Shown: piece after piece, positions 9,601 through 16,783 of the stretch
Layout of the letters: every line of letters starts with the position of its first letter
Position numbering within the stretch: position 1 is the first letter of the stretch
NCBI RefSeq assembly: GCF_900312745.1
Contig: NZ_OMPD01000014.1
Coordinates: 2,976,001-3,040,000, forward strand
Origin: Aquimarina sp. AU58
GTDB taxonomy: Bacteria > Bacteroidota > Bacteroidia > Flavobacteriales > Flavobacteriaceae
Reading direction: 5' to 3'
Length of the DNA stretch: 64,000 nucleotides
Translations under genes and position numbers: made by a program
Notes under the pieces: model-generated
Told to the model about the DNA's origin: nothing
Database searches by the model: none
The model's input: only the letters and a program-made list of their open reading frames with translations

Positions 9601-10203
9601 AGAGCCACCAACAAGAGGAGAATTAATATAGAACCCCGAAATCCAATGAATAGCAATAAGCAAGAGCCCGATGATATATGTCACTATTGCTTTTTGAGAT
9701 AGGAGTGTTGCCGAGAATAGAAAAGTAGTACAGATAAAAGCATTAGACACTATAATTGTTAACCAGGGCCATAGATAATGACTTATGTCAAAATGGTGTA
9801 ATGCCTCTGGATTTTGATTGGCAATGTTTGTTCCAATAAAGACCCCTAATAACGCACTGCTACCAATGAGAAGAGATATCAAAAAGAGACCTAGAAAGCG
9901 ATTGATTAAAAAGCTATGTTTTTGTATTCCTGTACTAAAAATAATTTCTTTCGTATGAAAAGTTGTATCCCGAAGTAATCCATTCACACAAAAAAATATA
10001 CTGGCAAATACAACACCTATACTAATAATGCCTGATAGAAAACTTAAGTTATAAGCATCGTTATACATGTTGCTAAATTCTAAATATTGAAAAGCTTGTG
10101 TAATGGCAAGAACACCATATCCTATAAACAGTACTAGAAATAGTATGAAGGAAGTTTGACGAGTATGATATCGCCATTCGAACTGAAGTAATTTCATAGT
10201 CAT
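6634..10203 (-). CDS. ABC transporter permease fused to M1-type metallopeptidase domain
   Basis: About 1189 residues from the chosen start (MTMKLLQFEW); a start 48 bp upstream would overlap the ABC gene and adds a poor leader. Two sets of ABC2-type membrane spans lie in about the first 580 residues, then a periplasmic M1-like domain. The zinc site HEIAHQWWGG is at about 931-940, the third ligand in SESLAKYSE, and the probable catalytic Tyr in LGYSKGA. The usual aminopeptidase GxMEN motif is missing; the corresponding stretch reads GGGGANGQAMPG. It follows the ABC ATPase by 7 bp, so the two should form one transporter with a tethered peptidase. Peptide import, export or processing are all possible. 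Confidence 0.92.
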   Translation of the reverse strand: MTMKLLQFEWRYHTRQTSFILFLVLFIGYGVLAITQAFQYLEFSNMYNDAYNLSFLSGIISIGVVFASIFFCVNGLLRDTTFHTKEIIFSTGIQKHSFLINRFLGLFLISLLIGSSALLGVFIGTNIANQNPEALHHFDISHYLWPWLTIIVSNAFICTTFLFSATLLSQKAIVTYIIGLLLIAIHWISGFYINSPLVGGSILSDPEVLEIASLVDPIGLSAFFEQTQFLTPIEKNETLISLSGHFVWNRIIWMFFGLASILISYRLFYFRKLDQKIKKQAISIEDTTSNSTYTPVTTVSDTLAARIARIRSIVILDTKMIITGIPFLVIMLLWIAMIVLAFNNSVRSFGIYGNRYPTTDLFIGLIHEILPIMGLLLIVFYTGEVVWKSRSNKFHEIIEATPIKNSTFFISKYITIAIIPILLILISIFVAITFQLSNGYYDLGLTHYFSMLYFGGLQVLLYTIFALLIQNIVSNKYLGMVISGGIMLLFGPLSNSIGLEHPLVLFNNLPSMARAYSDFNAYGQYVVKFNWLSLYWITFAGVTALFGFKLWKRGTISTIKTYTKRIWNKKERVLLISFVFLFVTIGSYIYYNTNIINEYEIADEAYDFNEKYERAYKKYDHLVIPKLVSVQTAVDIFPNKHKYEVKASCLITNTNTQPIREIFITAPIPLKKLSIENSTQVFHDSIIGTYLFKLHTPLQQGSILKMEYNLTKSSSGFDIDHSITSNGSYIKSHQFSPHLGYVREYEINHVYEREKRGLPVKEKPVVNDNYLQIGGKFNFENIDFEAVVSTSKDQSVLCSGDLIKHWKSNDRNYYHYKSKGKINSMVAYHSARYKIEKTNHKGIQIELYYLPEHYRNIPEMIKVTKATIDYATDNFGKYPHKHLRIGEMSIFGGGGANGQAMPGVISINEKVFKRDVSNPQNFNVIARVIIHEIAHQWWGGLLTPKRINGFMVLSESLAKYSETVIMEKLYGKTMVRQLSEHTVKRYFSGRSRATEIEPSLYLSQLQQYLGYSKGAIVMSAIKDIIGESNVNTALQNMIHKYSDKPTATTLDFLEELYLVTPIKYHNLIDDWMKRVITYDLGIKSTSHKKLKNGNYEITVDIKAQRFETNTDGKEITININEPIKIGIFKKHPETIDNDKNILYLKPHQINKKEMVFKIITKKIPAYIGIDPYYTRLDRNMADNIVSVNL

Positions 10204-10210
10204 AATTATA

Positions 10211-11092
10211 TTATAGTATTGATTGTTTATTAATTGTAGAAAAATAGACATCTTCTAAATCTGGTTTAGAAGCTTCAAATCCTTGTTCTGGCCGATGATC
10301 TGCTAATACGCGAAGTTCTATTTTACCACCAAATAATCGAGTTGATAAGACATTAAAGGCATTTTTGAAAGCCAAAACATTTTCTTTGGCGACAACCTTA
10401 TGCCATATTTTACCTTCTAAGTGAGTAATAAGTTCTGAAGGAATACCTTGTTTTAGTATTTTTCCTTCTCCCATAATTGCCATATGAGCGCATAGATTTT
10501 TAATGTCTTCAACAATGTGGGTAGAAAGAATGATAATTCTATGTTCTCCTATTTCACTTAGTAAATTATGAAAACGATTACGTTCCTCTGGATCTAAGCC
10601 TGCAGTGGGTTCGTCTACAATAATAAGTTTGGGATTGCCTAGCAATGCTTGTGCAATGCCAAATCGCTGACGCATACCACCAGAGAAGGTCTTTACAGAT
10701 TTTTTGCGTACTGCATATAGATTCGTTTGATGTAATAACCCTTCTATCTGTTCTTTACGTTCTTTGCTATTTAGGATGCCTTTTAGTACCGCGATATGAT
10801 CTAATAATCGAATTGCTGATATTTTGGGATATACCCCAAATTCTTGAGGTAGATATCCTAATTGATTTCGAATAATTTGTGGTTCCTTATTACTATGTGT
10901 ATCATTAAATAATATGTTTCCTTGAGTAGGCTCTTGTAGTGTAGCTAAAGTACGTATTAGTGAAGATTTTCCTGCTCCATTCGGACCCAATAACCCGAAC
11001 ATACCATTGGTAATCGTTAGGTTGATATCCTGTAATGCTTTTACTCCGTTGGGATACGTTTTAGATAGATTTTCAATTTTTAAAGTATTCAT
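10211..11092 (-). CDS. ABC transporter ATP-binding protein
   Basis: 293 residues using the start MNTLKIENLSKTYPNG, chosen because the paralogue at 35152 begins MELVIKNL in register and also has 293 residues; a longer frame to 11137 adds 15 unaligned residues and would cover the putative -7 element. Walker A GPNGAGKSS, signature FSGGMRQR, Walker B LIIVDEPTAGLD and the switch His in STHIV are all present, so ATP hydrolysis is expected. It is first in the operon with the permease/M1 fusion, kinase and regulator. A promoter-like pair (11108-11138) and a LytTR-like direct repeat (11152-11182) lie upstream. Confidence 0.93.
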   Translation of the reverse strand: MNTLKIENLSKTYPNGVKALQDINLTITNGMFGLLGPNGAGKSSLIRTLATLQEPTQGNILFNDTHSNKEPQIIRNQLGYLPQEFGVYPKISAIRLLDHIAVLKGILNSKERKEQIEGLLHQTNLYAVRKKSVKTFSGGMRQRFGIAQALLGNPKLIIVDEPTAGLDPEERNRFHNLLSEIGEHRIIILSTHIVEDIKNLCAHMAIMGEGKILKQGIPSELITHLEGKIWHKVVAKENVLAFKNAFNVLSTRLFGGKIELRVLADHRPEQGFEASKPDLEDVYFSTINKQSIL

Positions 11093-11107
11093 AGGATTCG
11101 TTTTAAT

Positions 11108-11138
11108 TGATGGTACGAACCTACTTATAGCATCCAAA
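11108..11138 (-). promoter_or_regulatory. Putative Bacteroidota-type promoter of the ABC operon
   Basis: Read on the minus strand there is TTTG (11138-11135), a 19-base spacer, then TACCATCA (11115-11108). The spacing and the TTTG and TA elements fit the phylum's primary sigma consensus (TTTG, about 19 bases, TAnnTTTG); the second half of the -7 box is imperfect. It lies just downstream of the direct repeats at 11152-11182, a position suited to activation. Confidence 0.45.
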
Positions 11139-11151
11139 TCTTGCTATTTAT

Positions 11152-11182
11152 TTTGATGAACGTCCTTTAAGTGTTGATGAAA
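11152..11182 (-). promoter_or_regulatory. LytTR-type direct repeat (putative operator of ABC operon)
   Basis: On the minus strand, TTTCATCAAC (11182-11173) and GTTCATCAAA (11161-11152) are separated by 11 bases, giving a 21-bp period. LytTR regulators are known to bind paired direct repeats of about 9-10 bp spaced by about two helical turns. A near-identical pair with the same spacing and orientation toward the ABC gene occurs at 35001-35031. The cognate regulator is probably the one at 4946-5635. Confidence 0.6.
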
Positions 11183-11376
11183 AATCAATAGAAAGAGACA
11201 TAGTTTTATGATTATATGATGTTGTATTGTTTTGAAATAAAGCTGTTTAATGATATAATGCCCTCAATAAAAATGAGTATAGGTAAGTAATTAGGTATTA
11301 TTTATATATTAGCCTCTATCTATCAAAGTGTAGTTTTTTGATACTGAAGATGTATATTATTAACGATCTAAATACC

Positions 11377-11382
11377 AGGAGG
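11377..11382 (+). promoter_or_regulatory. Unusually strong ribosome binding site (AGGAGG)
   Basis: AGGAGG ends 11 bases before the ATG of the sigma-factor gene (11394). Most genes in this window have no Shine-Dalgarno sequence, as is usual for Bacteroidota, so a full consensus here stands out. The spacing is on the long side. Confidence 0.5.
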
Positions 11383-11393
11383 AAGATAAATTA

Positions 11394-11894
11394 ATGAGAT
11401 CATCAAAGAAAAAGAGATTTTCAATTTTATTTGATAAACATTACAAAAAACTCTTCAATTATTCTTTTAAGGTGGTTAAAGAAAGAGATCTTTCTCAAGA
11501 ATTAGTACAAGAAACATTTATTAAACTTTGGGAAAAAATAGAGCAAATTCAATCAAATGATCGTTCGATAGAATCATTTCTTATTGTCACTTTGAAGAAT
11601 AAGATAATTGATCATAGCAGAAAGCATAAAACCCGGGAAAAACATACCAATTTATATTCACTAAACCGGGATATACAAGAAAACATAGATAATAAATGGG
11701 AGCTGTCACAAAAAATAGATAGTATTTATGCTTCACTTCCTCCCAAAACGATAGAAATATTTAGATTATCAAGAGACCAGGGATTTACTTATCAGGAGAT
11801 TGCTCTACAAAAAAATATTTCTGTAAAAACAGTAGAACTTCATATTTCCAAGGCTTTAACAGCATTTAGACAAGGGTTACAAGATTATTTATAA
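11394..11894 (+). CDS. RNA polymerase ECF-type sigma factor
   Basis: 166 residues. Region 2 is clear (FDKHYKKLFNYSFKV, then LVQETFIKLWEKI), and so is region 4 with its HTH (LPPKTIEIFRLSRDQGFTYQEIA, then VKTVELHISKAL). It belongs to the FecI-like sigma-70 factors common in this phylum. The FecR anti-sigma gene starts 53 bp downstream and a TonB receptor with an STN domain follows, so the three should form a surface-signalling uptake circuit in which substrate binding at the receptor releases the sigma factor. Confidence 0.95.
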   Translation: MRSSKKKRFSILFDKHYKKLFNYSFKVVKERDLSQELVQETFIKLWEKIEQIQSNDRSIESFLIVTLKNKIIDHSRKHKTREKHTNLYSLNRDIQENIDNKWELSQKIDSIYASLPPKTIEIFRLSRDQGFTYQEIALQKNISVKTVELHISKALTAFRQGLQDYL

Positions 11895-11947
11895 TTTTTG
11901 ATAGGGTGTAACTATGCGACCAACGTCTTATAGTAAAATACCTTATT

Positions 11948-12925
11948 ATGGAACAGGATCAAATAACAGAAGTAGACATTTGGGGATATATCTCGAAAAG
12001 TGCAGATATAGCTACAAATGAAAGGGTAGAAGAGTGGATGAATTCTGATGATTTCAATGAAAATCTATTTAATAAAATACAGAATATTTACAATGCCACT
12101 GGCGAAAAAATCCCAAAGCATAGTGATTTAGAAACAAATGTTGCCAAACAAAAGTTTTTTAATTCAATAGAAAATAAAGAAAGGAAAAACTCTAGTTGGA
12201 AAAAGATCATAAAATATGCAGCTATGGCAGCGATTTTGGTATCAACTGCCGTATATACCTATCAAATAATACCAAATGATATTATAAGCATTGAGACTGC
12301 GTATAGTGATCATGAACAAATACATCTTCCTGATGGTTCTGTAGTTTGGTTAAATTCTTCAAGTAAGCTGTCTTACAATCCAAAATCTCCAAGAACACTA
12401 TTTTTAGATGGTGAAGCTTTTTTTGAGGTAGCAAAAGACAAAGAACACCCTTTTACTGTAGAGACGCCAGATCATGTTATCGTAAAAGCTTTGGGAACAA
12501 GTTTTAATGTAAAATCGTATGCAAAAAATACATTTACAGAAACCGTATTATTAACCGGTAAAGTCGAAATGAGCTCTAAGGAGTATTTAAAAAATAGCAT
12601 CATAATGCTTCCAAATGATAAAGTAAAAATTTTTAAGAATGATGGACGCGTACTTACTTCAAAATCCAATAATGCTGTTAGTAGTATTGCCTGGAGAGCA
12701 GGTAAAATACAATTCAATAATAAACCATTTTTGGAAATAGCTAATGATTTAAAAATTCAACATAATGTGAATATACGTTTTGAAAACGCACAAATATCCA
12801 ATTCAAAATTTACCGGATCCTTTGATCAAGATTTACCAATTAATGACATTCTGGAAGTATTAAAAGCTTCAAAAGATTTTAAGTATGAATATAATACAAA
12901 AGCAAATGAGTGGATAATAAAATAA
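11948..12925 (+). CDS. FecR-family anti-sigma factor
   Basis: 325 residues. A cytoplasmic N-terminal region (about 1-85) is followed by one membrane span (WKKIIKYAAMAAILVSTAVYTY, about 84-105). The periplasmic FecR domain follows, with IHLPDGSVVWLNSSSKLSY and LFLDGEAFFEVAKD, and then a DUF4974 C-terminal domain (IQFNNKPFLEIANDLKIQ and FTGSFDQDLPINDILEVL). It should hold the sigma factor of 11394-11894 inactive until the STN domain of the downstream receptor signals through the periplasm. Confidence 0.95.
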   Translation: MEQDQITEVDIWGYISKSADIATNERVEEWMNSDDFNENLFNKIQNIYNATGEKIPKHSDLETNVAKQKFFNSIENKERKNSSWKKIIKYAAMAAILVSTAVYTYQIIPNDIISIETAYSDHEQIHLPDGSVVWLNSSSKLSYNPKSPRTLFLDGEAFFEVAKDKEHPFTVETPDHVIVKALGTSFNVKSYAKNTFTETVLLTGKVEMSSKEYLKNSIIMLPNDKVKIFKNDGRVLTSKSNNAVSSIAWRAGKIQFNNKPFLEIANDLKIQHNVNIRFENAQISNSKFTGSFDQDLPINDILEVLKASKDFKYEYNTKANEWIIK

Positions 12926-12929
12926 AAAA

Positions 12930-12953
12930 GTGGGAAAACTGCCATTTTCCCAC
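12930..12953 (+). terminator. Hairpin between fecR-like gene and TonB receptor
   Basis: A 9-bp perfect stem (12930-12938 with 12945-12953) and 6-base loop lie 4 bases after the anti-sigma stop codon. There is no T tract on the plus strand after the stem, but there is on the minus strand. It may reduce or stabilise transcripts between the regulator pair and the receptor rather than end them. Function not certain. Confidence 0.4.
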
Positions 12954-13011
12954 CGATGTGTCAATAGTATTCTAATCGCGAAATCAGTAATAATTAACAA
13001 CATTCAAATTT

Positions 13012-15723
13012 ATGAAAATAAAACAGTTCGTTCTGTCTTGGCAGGTAAAAAACCCTGGCAAAAAAAGTATTCTATTAATGAAATTATCATTTTCTCTTTA
13101 TCTACTGGGTTGTTTACAACTTATGGCTATCAATGGCTTTTCTCAGGATAAGGTTACATTAAATCTTGAAAACACTCAATTAGAAACCATATTAAAACAA
13201 ATTGAGAAACAAACTTCTTATAGTTTCATTTATAATAATGATGAAATCAATGTGTTACAAAGATTTGATATTAAGATAGTTGACAAAGATGTAGCTAAAG
13301 CACTTAATGAATTATTGCAAACTACTTCGATCAAATATCTGGTAAAGAATAGTTTTATTATACTTTCTAATCGCCCTCAACAAAAAAATAAATATACCCT
13401 AAGTGGAACAGTGAAAGATGCTGCAACTGGTGAAACGTTACCTGGAGCTAGTGTCTATGTAAAAGATGGCGATAAAGGAGTTACTACCAACGAATATGGT
13501 TTTTATTCTATTACACTTCCTGAAGGTAATTATAGTTTCCAAATTTCATATTTAGGATATAATCTAAAAGAGATAAAAATTGAATTAACCAAGAATATAA
13601 AACTCGATATACAGCTAGAACCAGCTTCTAATGAATTAGATGAAGTAACAATTACTGCTAATAATGAAAATAAAAGTCAGGTTAATACGATTGCATCTGG
13701 TGTTTCTACTTTAAAAGGTTCGGAAATTAAACGATTACCAGCTTTTTTGGGAGAGCCGGATATCATGAGAGCATTATTAACACTTCCTGGTGTAAATACG
13801 ATTGGAGAAGGCGCTTCGGGAATTAATGTTAGAGGAGGTAATATAGATCAAAATCTAGTGCTATTAGATGAAGCACCAATTTATAATCCGACTCATGTAT
13901 TTGGTTTATTTTCAGGGTTTAATACAGATGCGATTAAAGAAATGAAATTATATAAAGGAGGGATTCCTGCACGATTTGGAGGTAGAGCATCTTCTGTTTT
14001 AGAAATTAGACAACGTGACGGAAATACTAAAACTTTTAAAGGAGAAGGAGGATTAGGACTATTGTTTTCGAGGCTTACACTAGAAGGACCAATAAAAAAG
14101 GAAAAACTAAGCTTTTTGATTTCTGGTCGCAGATCTTACTTTGATGTGTTTTTTCCAATTATAGGAGGACAAGTAAAAGATCAAAAAGTTTTCTTTTATG
14201 ACTTGAGTTCTAAACTTAGCTGGAAGATTAATAAAAACAATACCTTGTTTTTGTCAGGCTATTTTGGAGCCGATGTCATGAAACTACTTTTTGAAGGAGA
14301 AGTTATTCCAGAAGGTAAAGAGCCGGATGACAAAACAGATTTTAGCTGGAAAAATGCTACAGCTACATTACGTTGGAATCACATATTCTCTAACAAGCTC
14401 TTTATGAATATTTCGGGAATATATAGCCAATACAATTATAAATTAAAAAGTACAGATGGAGGGCCTCTAGATACCTATAGTAGTATAAAATGGAAGTCTT
14501 CTATAGAAAACTTTATCGTAAAACCAGATTTTACTTATTATCTCAATCCTAGTACAAAAATGAGATTTGGAGTAAATGGTACGTCATACCGGTTTACACC
14601 AGCAAAGGCTTCCAGTGATGATATTGGTATCAATACTATAAATCTCGAAAAAGAAAAAGGAATAGAGATTGCTCCTTATATAGAATATGAGAAAAAATGG
14701 AGCAGATTTTCATTTAGTACCGGATTACGGTATTCCTGGTTTGGTAATTTTGGATATAACAAAGTTGCGGTGTACAGCCCCGGGGTTCCGCAAAATGTAA
14801 CTACCATTGTAGATACTCGTGAGTATAAGAAAGGAAAACTTATTAAAAGCTATACTGGTTTTGAGCCTCGAGTTTCGCTTAAGTATAATTTAAAAAATAA
14901 TAAAGCATTAAAGTTAGGGTACAATAGGATGTTTCAATACATTCATTACATATCAAATACAACTGCAGCTTTTCCTTTCGATGTATGGAAACTATCGGGA
15001 GTACATATAAAACCTTTAGAAGTACATCAGATTTCTGCCGGGTACGCATATGATACACAAAATAAACACTATAATTTTACTGTCGAAGGGTATTATAAAA
15101 CCTTCAAAAACATAGTAGAGTATAAAAATGGTGCGAACTTATTATTAAATGAAAATATAGAAACACAATTGTTACCCGCAAAAGGGTATTCTTACGGAAC
15201 AGAATTTGGAGTTTATAAAAATACAGGAAAATTAAGAGGAAGTATTAATTATACCTATTCTGTTACCAAAAGAAAAACGACCAGTATTTTTTCTTCAGAT
15301 AATATTAATGATAGTAGATATTACCCATCAAATTATGATCGACCACATGTTTTTAATATTACTACCGATTATACAATAGGGTCAAAGTGGAATGTTGGAC
15401 TATTTTTTACATATCAATCAGGAAGACCTATAACAAAACCTACAGGACGATTGATTTTTGATAACAATCCGTATTTAACCTATTCAGATAGAAATGCATA
15501 TAGATTGCGCAGTACACATAGAATGGATATTTCATTTACATATACTCCAAAAAAGCCTAATAAAAAGTGGAAAGGTAGTTGGTCTTTTGGACTCTATAAT
15601 CTGTATGCACGTAAAAATGCTTTTTCATCTTTTTCGATATTTAAAAATAATCGATTAAGATCATATGATTTTTATCTAATTGGTGCACCTGTACCCTTTA
15701 TCACGTACAATTTTAAATTTTAA
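13012..15723 (+). CDS. TonB-dependent receptor with N-terminal STN signalling domain
   Basis: 903 residues. After a signal sequence (to about residue 45, ending INGFSQ) comes an STN domain (about 46-122, VTLNLENTQLETILKQI), a carboxypeptidase-regulatory domain (about 128-205, LSGTVKDAATGETLPGASV), a plug domain (INVRGGNIDQNLVLLDEAPI) and a long outer-membrane barrel ending in the aromatic FITYNFKF. The STN domain fits signalling to the upstream FecR and sigma pair. A DUF4249 lipoprotein follows by 4 bp instead of a SusD, so iron or siderophore-like or other small-ligand uptake is more likely than glycan uptake. Substrate unknown. Confidence 0.93.
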   Translation: MKIKQFVLSWQVKNPGKKSILLMKLSFSLYLLGCLQLMAINGFSQDKVTLNLENTQLETILKQIEKQTSYSFIYNNDEINVLQRFDIKIVDKDVAKALNELLQTTSIKYLVKNSFIILSNRPQQKNKYTLSGTVKDAATGETLPGASVYVKDGDKGVTTNEYGFYSITLPEGNYSFQISYLGYNLKEIKIELTKNIKLDIQLEPASNELDEVTITANNENKSQVNTIASGVSTLKGSEIKRLPAFLGEPDIMRALLTLPGVNTIGEGASGINVRGGNIDQNLVLLDEAPIYNPTHVFGLFSGFNTDAIKEMKLYKGGIPARFGGRASSVLEIRQRDGNTKTFKGEGGLGLLFSRLTLEGPIKKEKLSFLISGRRSYFDVFFPIIGGQVKDQKVFFYDLSSKLSWKINKNNTLFLSGYFGADVMKLLFEGEVIPEGKEPDDKTDFSWKNATATLRWNHIFSNKLFMNISGIYSQYNYKLKSTDGGPLDTYSSIKWKSSIENFIVKPDFTYYLNPSTKMRFGVNGTSYRFTPAKASSDDIGINTINLEKEKGIEIAPYIEYEKKWSRFSFSTGLRYSWFGNFGYNKVAVYSPGVPQNVTTIVDTREYKKGKLIKSYTGFEPRVSLKYNLKNNKALKLGYNRMFQYIHYISNTTAAFPFDVWKLSGVHIKPLEVHQISAGYAYDTQNKHYNFTVEGYYKTFKNIVEYKNGANLLLNENIETQLLPAKGYSYGTEFGVYKNTGKLRGSINYTYSVTKRKTTSIFSSDNINDSRYYPSNYDRPHVFNITTDYTIGSKWNVGLFFTYQSGRPITKPTGRLIFDNNPYLTYSDRNAYRLRSTHRMDISFTYTPKKPNKKWKGSWSFGLYNLYARKNAFSSFSIFKNNRLRSYDFYLIGAPVPFITYNFKF

Positions 15724-15727
15724 GACT

Positions 15728-16561
15728 ATGAAATCATTATATCGAATTATAGTAATCATCCTTTGTTTTATCCCTATATTAAGTTGCCTTAAAGAAACAC
15801 CGTTAGATGCAGAGTTTGAACCACAGGTTTTTATCTATGGATACCTTATCAATAATACAGATAACATAAAAATCACCATTCAAAAAACAGTTCCGGTTAA
15901 TAATACCACCTTGGATCCTATTAATGATGCCTCTGTATTTTTATACACCGAAGACCCTGATGGTACGGTTAGACTTGTTACTGATGATTTTCAGGTGTCT
16001 GAAGGAGTATATTTAAGTACTGATGCAGTGATTGGCCTTATTGGAAACAAGTATTGGATTGAAGTGATACTTGCCGACGGAACTACGTATGAGTCTGTTC
16101 ACGAGCCATTAAAAGAACCTGTGCAAATCAAAACTATAAGTAAAGTAAATGGTTATCCAAGAGTAATTTTTAGTGATCCAGGAAATGAAACCAATTTTTA
16201 TCAGGTTCACTTTTCCTTTTATAATAATGGAAACCTTATTTCCGAAGTATTCGAATTATCTAATGATGTTCTTTTTAATGGAAATGAAAATGCATTTATA
16301 GAAACTCTGACTAGTGGAGGAGATATTTTAACAGTGAGTCTTTTAAATTTAAATTTTCACACCTATGAGTATTATGTAGCTGCTCATGAACAATACGAAA
16401 ATCAGGTAGATTTTGGAGATCCAGAAACCACAGAGCCTTTTTTAATATTTTCAAAACCTCCTATAAATTTAATAGGGAATATTAGAAATACAACAACAGA
16501 TAGAAAAGCATTAGGTTTTTTTGGAGTGTTTAGTTTTAGCTATCAAGAGATATCATTTTAG
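15728..16561 (+). CDS. DUF4249 lipoprotein
   Basis: 277 residues from MKSLYRIIVI, chosen because it gives a lipoprotein signal (ILSC, lipid-accepting Cys near residue 19) and starts 4 bp after the receptor; an upstream in-frame start would overlap the receptor. The body is beta-rich with features of DUF4249: EPQVFIYGYL, DASVFLYTEDPDG and GNKYWIEV. Genes of this family regularly follow TonB receptors with STN or regulatory domains in Bacteroidota and are probably surface partners of the receptor. A hairpin terminator follows at 16634. Confidence 0.85.
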   Translation: MKSLYRIIVIILCFIPILSCLKETPLDAEFEPQVFIYGYLINNTDNIKITIQKTVPVNNTTLDPINDASVFLYTEDPDGTVRLVTDDFQVSEGVYLSTDAVIGLIGNKYWIEVILADGTTYESVHEPLKEPVQIKTISKVNGYPRVIFSDPGNETNFYQVHFSFYNNGNLISEVFELSNDVLFNGNENAFIETLTSGGDILTVSLLNLNFHTYEYYVAAHEQYENQVDFGDPETTEPFLIFSKPPINLIGNIRNTTTDRKALGFFGVFSFSYQEISF

Positions 16562-16633
16562 TTCATCTATATAAATGAAGCCAACTAGAATGATGGTTAG
16601 CTTGAAATGATTCTAATATCTAAATTTTATACT

Positions 16634-16664
16634 ACGGGAAGAACGTACGAACTTCCCGTTTTTA
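16634..16664 (+). terminator. Rho-independent terminator after DUF4249 gene
   Basis: ACGGGAAG (16634-16641) pairs with CTTCCCGT (16652-16659) across a 10-base loop containing CGTACG, followed by a run of T. It closes the sigma/FecR/receptor/DUF4249 locus. Confidence 0.75.
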
Positions 16665-16693
16665 TAATTAGAAAACAAATATTCTTTAAATGA

Positions 16694-16726
16694 CATTCAT
16701 AGATAAACTAAAGCCATTCATAGATA
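16694..16726 (+). promoter_or_regulatory. 12-bp direct repeat with 21-bp period (putative LytTR operator)
   Basis: CATTCATAGATA occurs exactly twice, at 16694-16705 and 16715-16726, start to start 21 bp. This is the geometry of LytTR binding sites. It lies 58 bp before the ATG of the TonB receptor operon, which also encodes a LytS kinase and LytTR regulator, so autoregulation by the regulator at 20107-20784 is the natural reading. A -7-like TAGTTTTG follows at 16754. Confidence 0.6.
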
Positions 16727-16753
16727 TTAATTACTGGTGCTAGTATTCGATTG

Positions 16754-16761
16754 TAGTTTTG
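16754..16761 (+). promoter_or_regulatory. Putative -7 promoter element of TonB receptor operon
   Basis: TAGTTTTG matches the TAnnTTTG consensus and lies 22 bases before the ATG at 16784. No good TTTG is present at the -33 position, which would fit a promoter needing an activator bound at the upstream direct repeats. Confidence 0.45.
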
Positions 16762-16783
16762 AGTCATAACAAAAACAAAAGTA

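Larger units (their letters stand above)
11093..11393. other. Divergent intergenic region between ABC operon and sigma-factor gene
   Basis: These 301 bases hold no convincing gene. The left half contains the putative promoter and LytTR-type direct repeats of the minus-strand ABC operon (listed separately). The right half, in front of the sigma-factor gene, is AT-rich and has a strong Shine-Dalgarno-like AGGAGG close to its end. Confidence 0.6.

Noticed and set aside
12930..13151. Possible 73-residue frame with GTG start before the TonB receptor
   Set aside because: Overlaps the hairpin and the receptor's own signal peptide in another frame; no family likeness.
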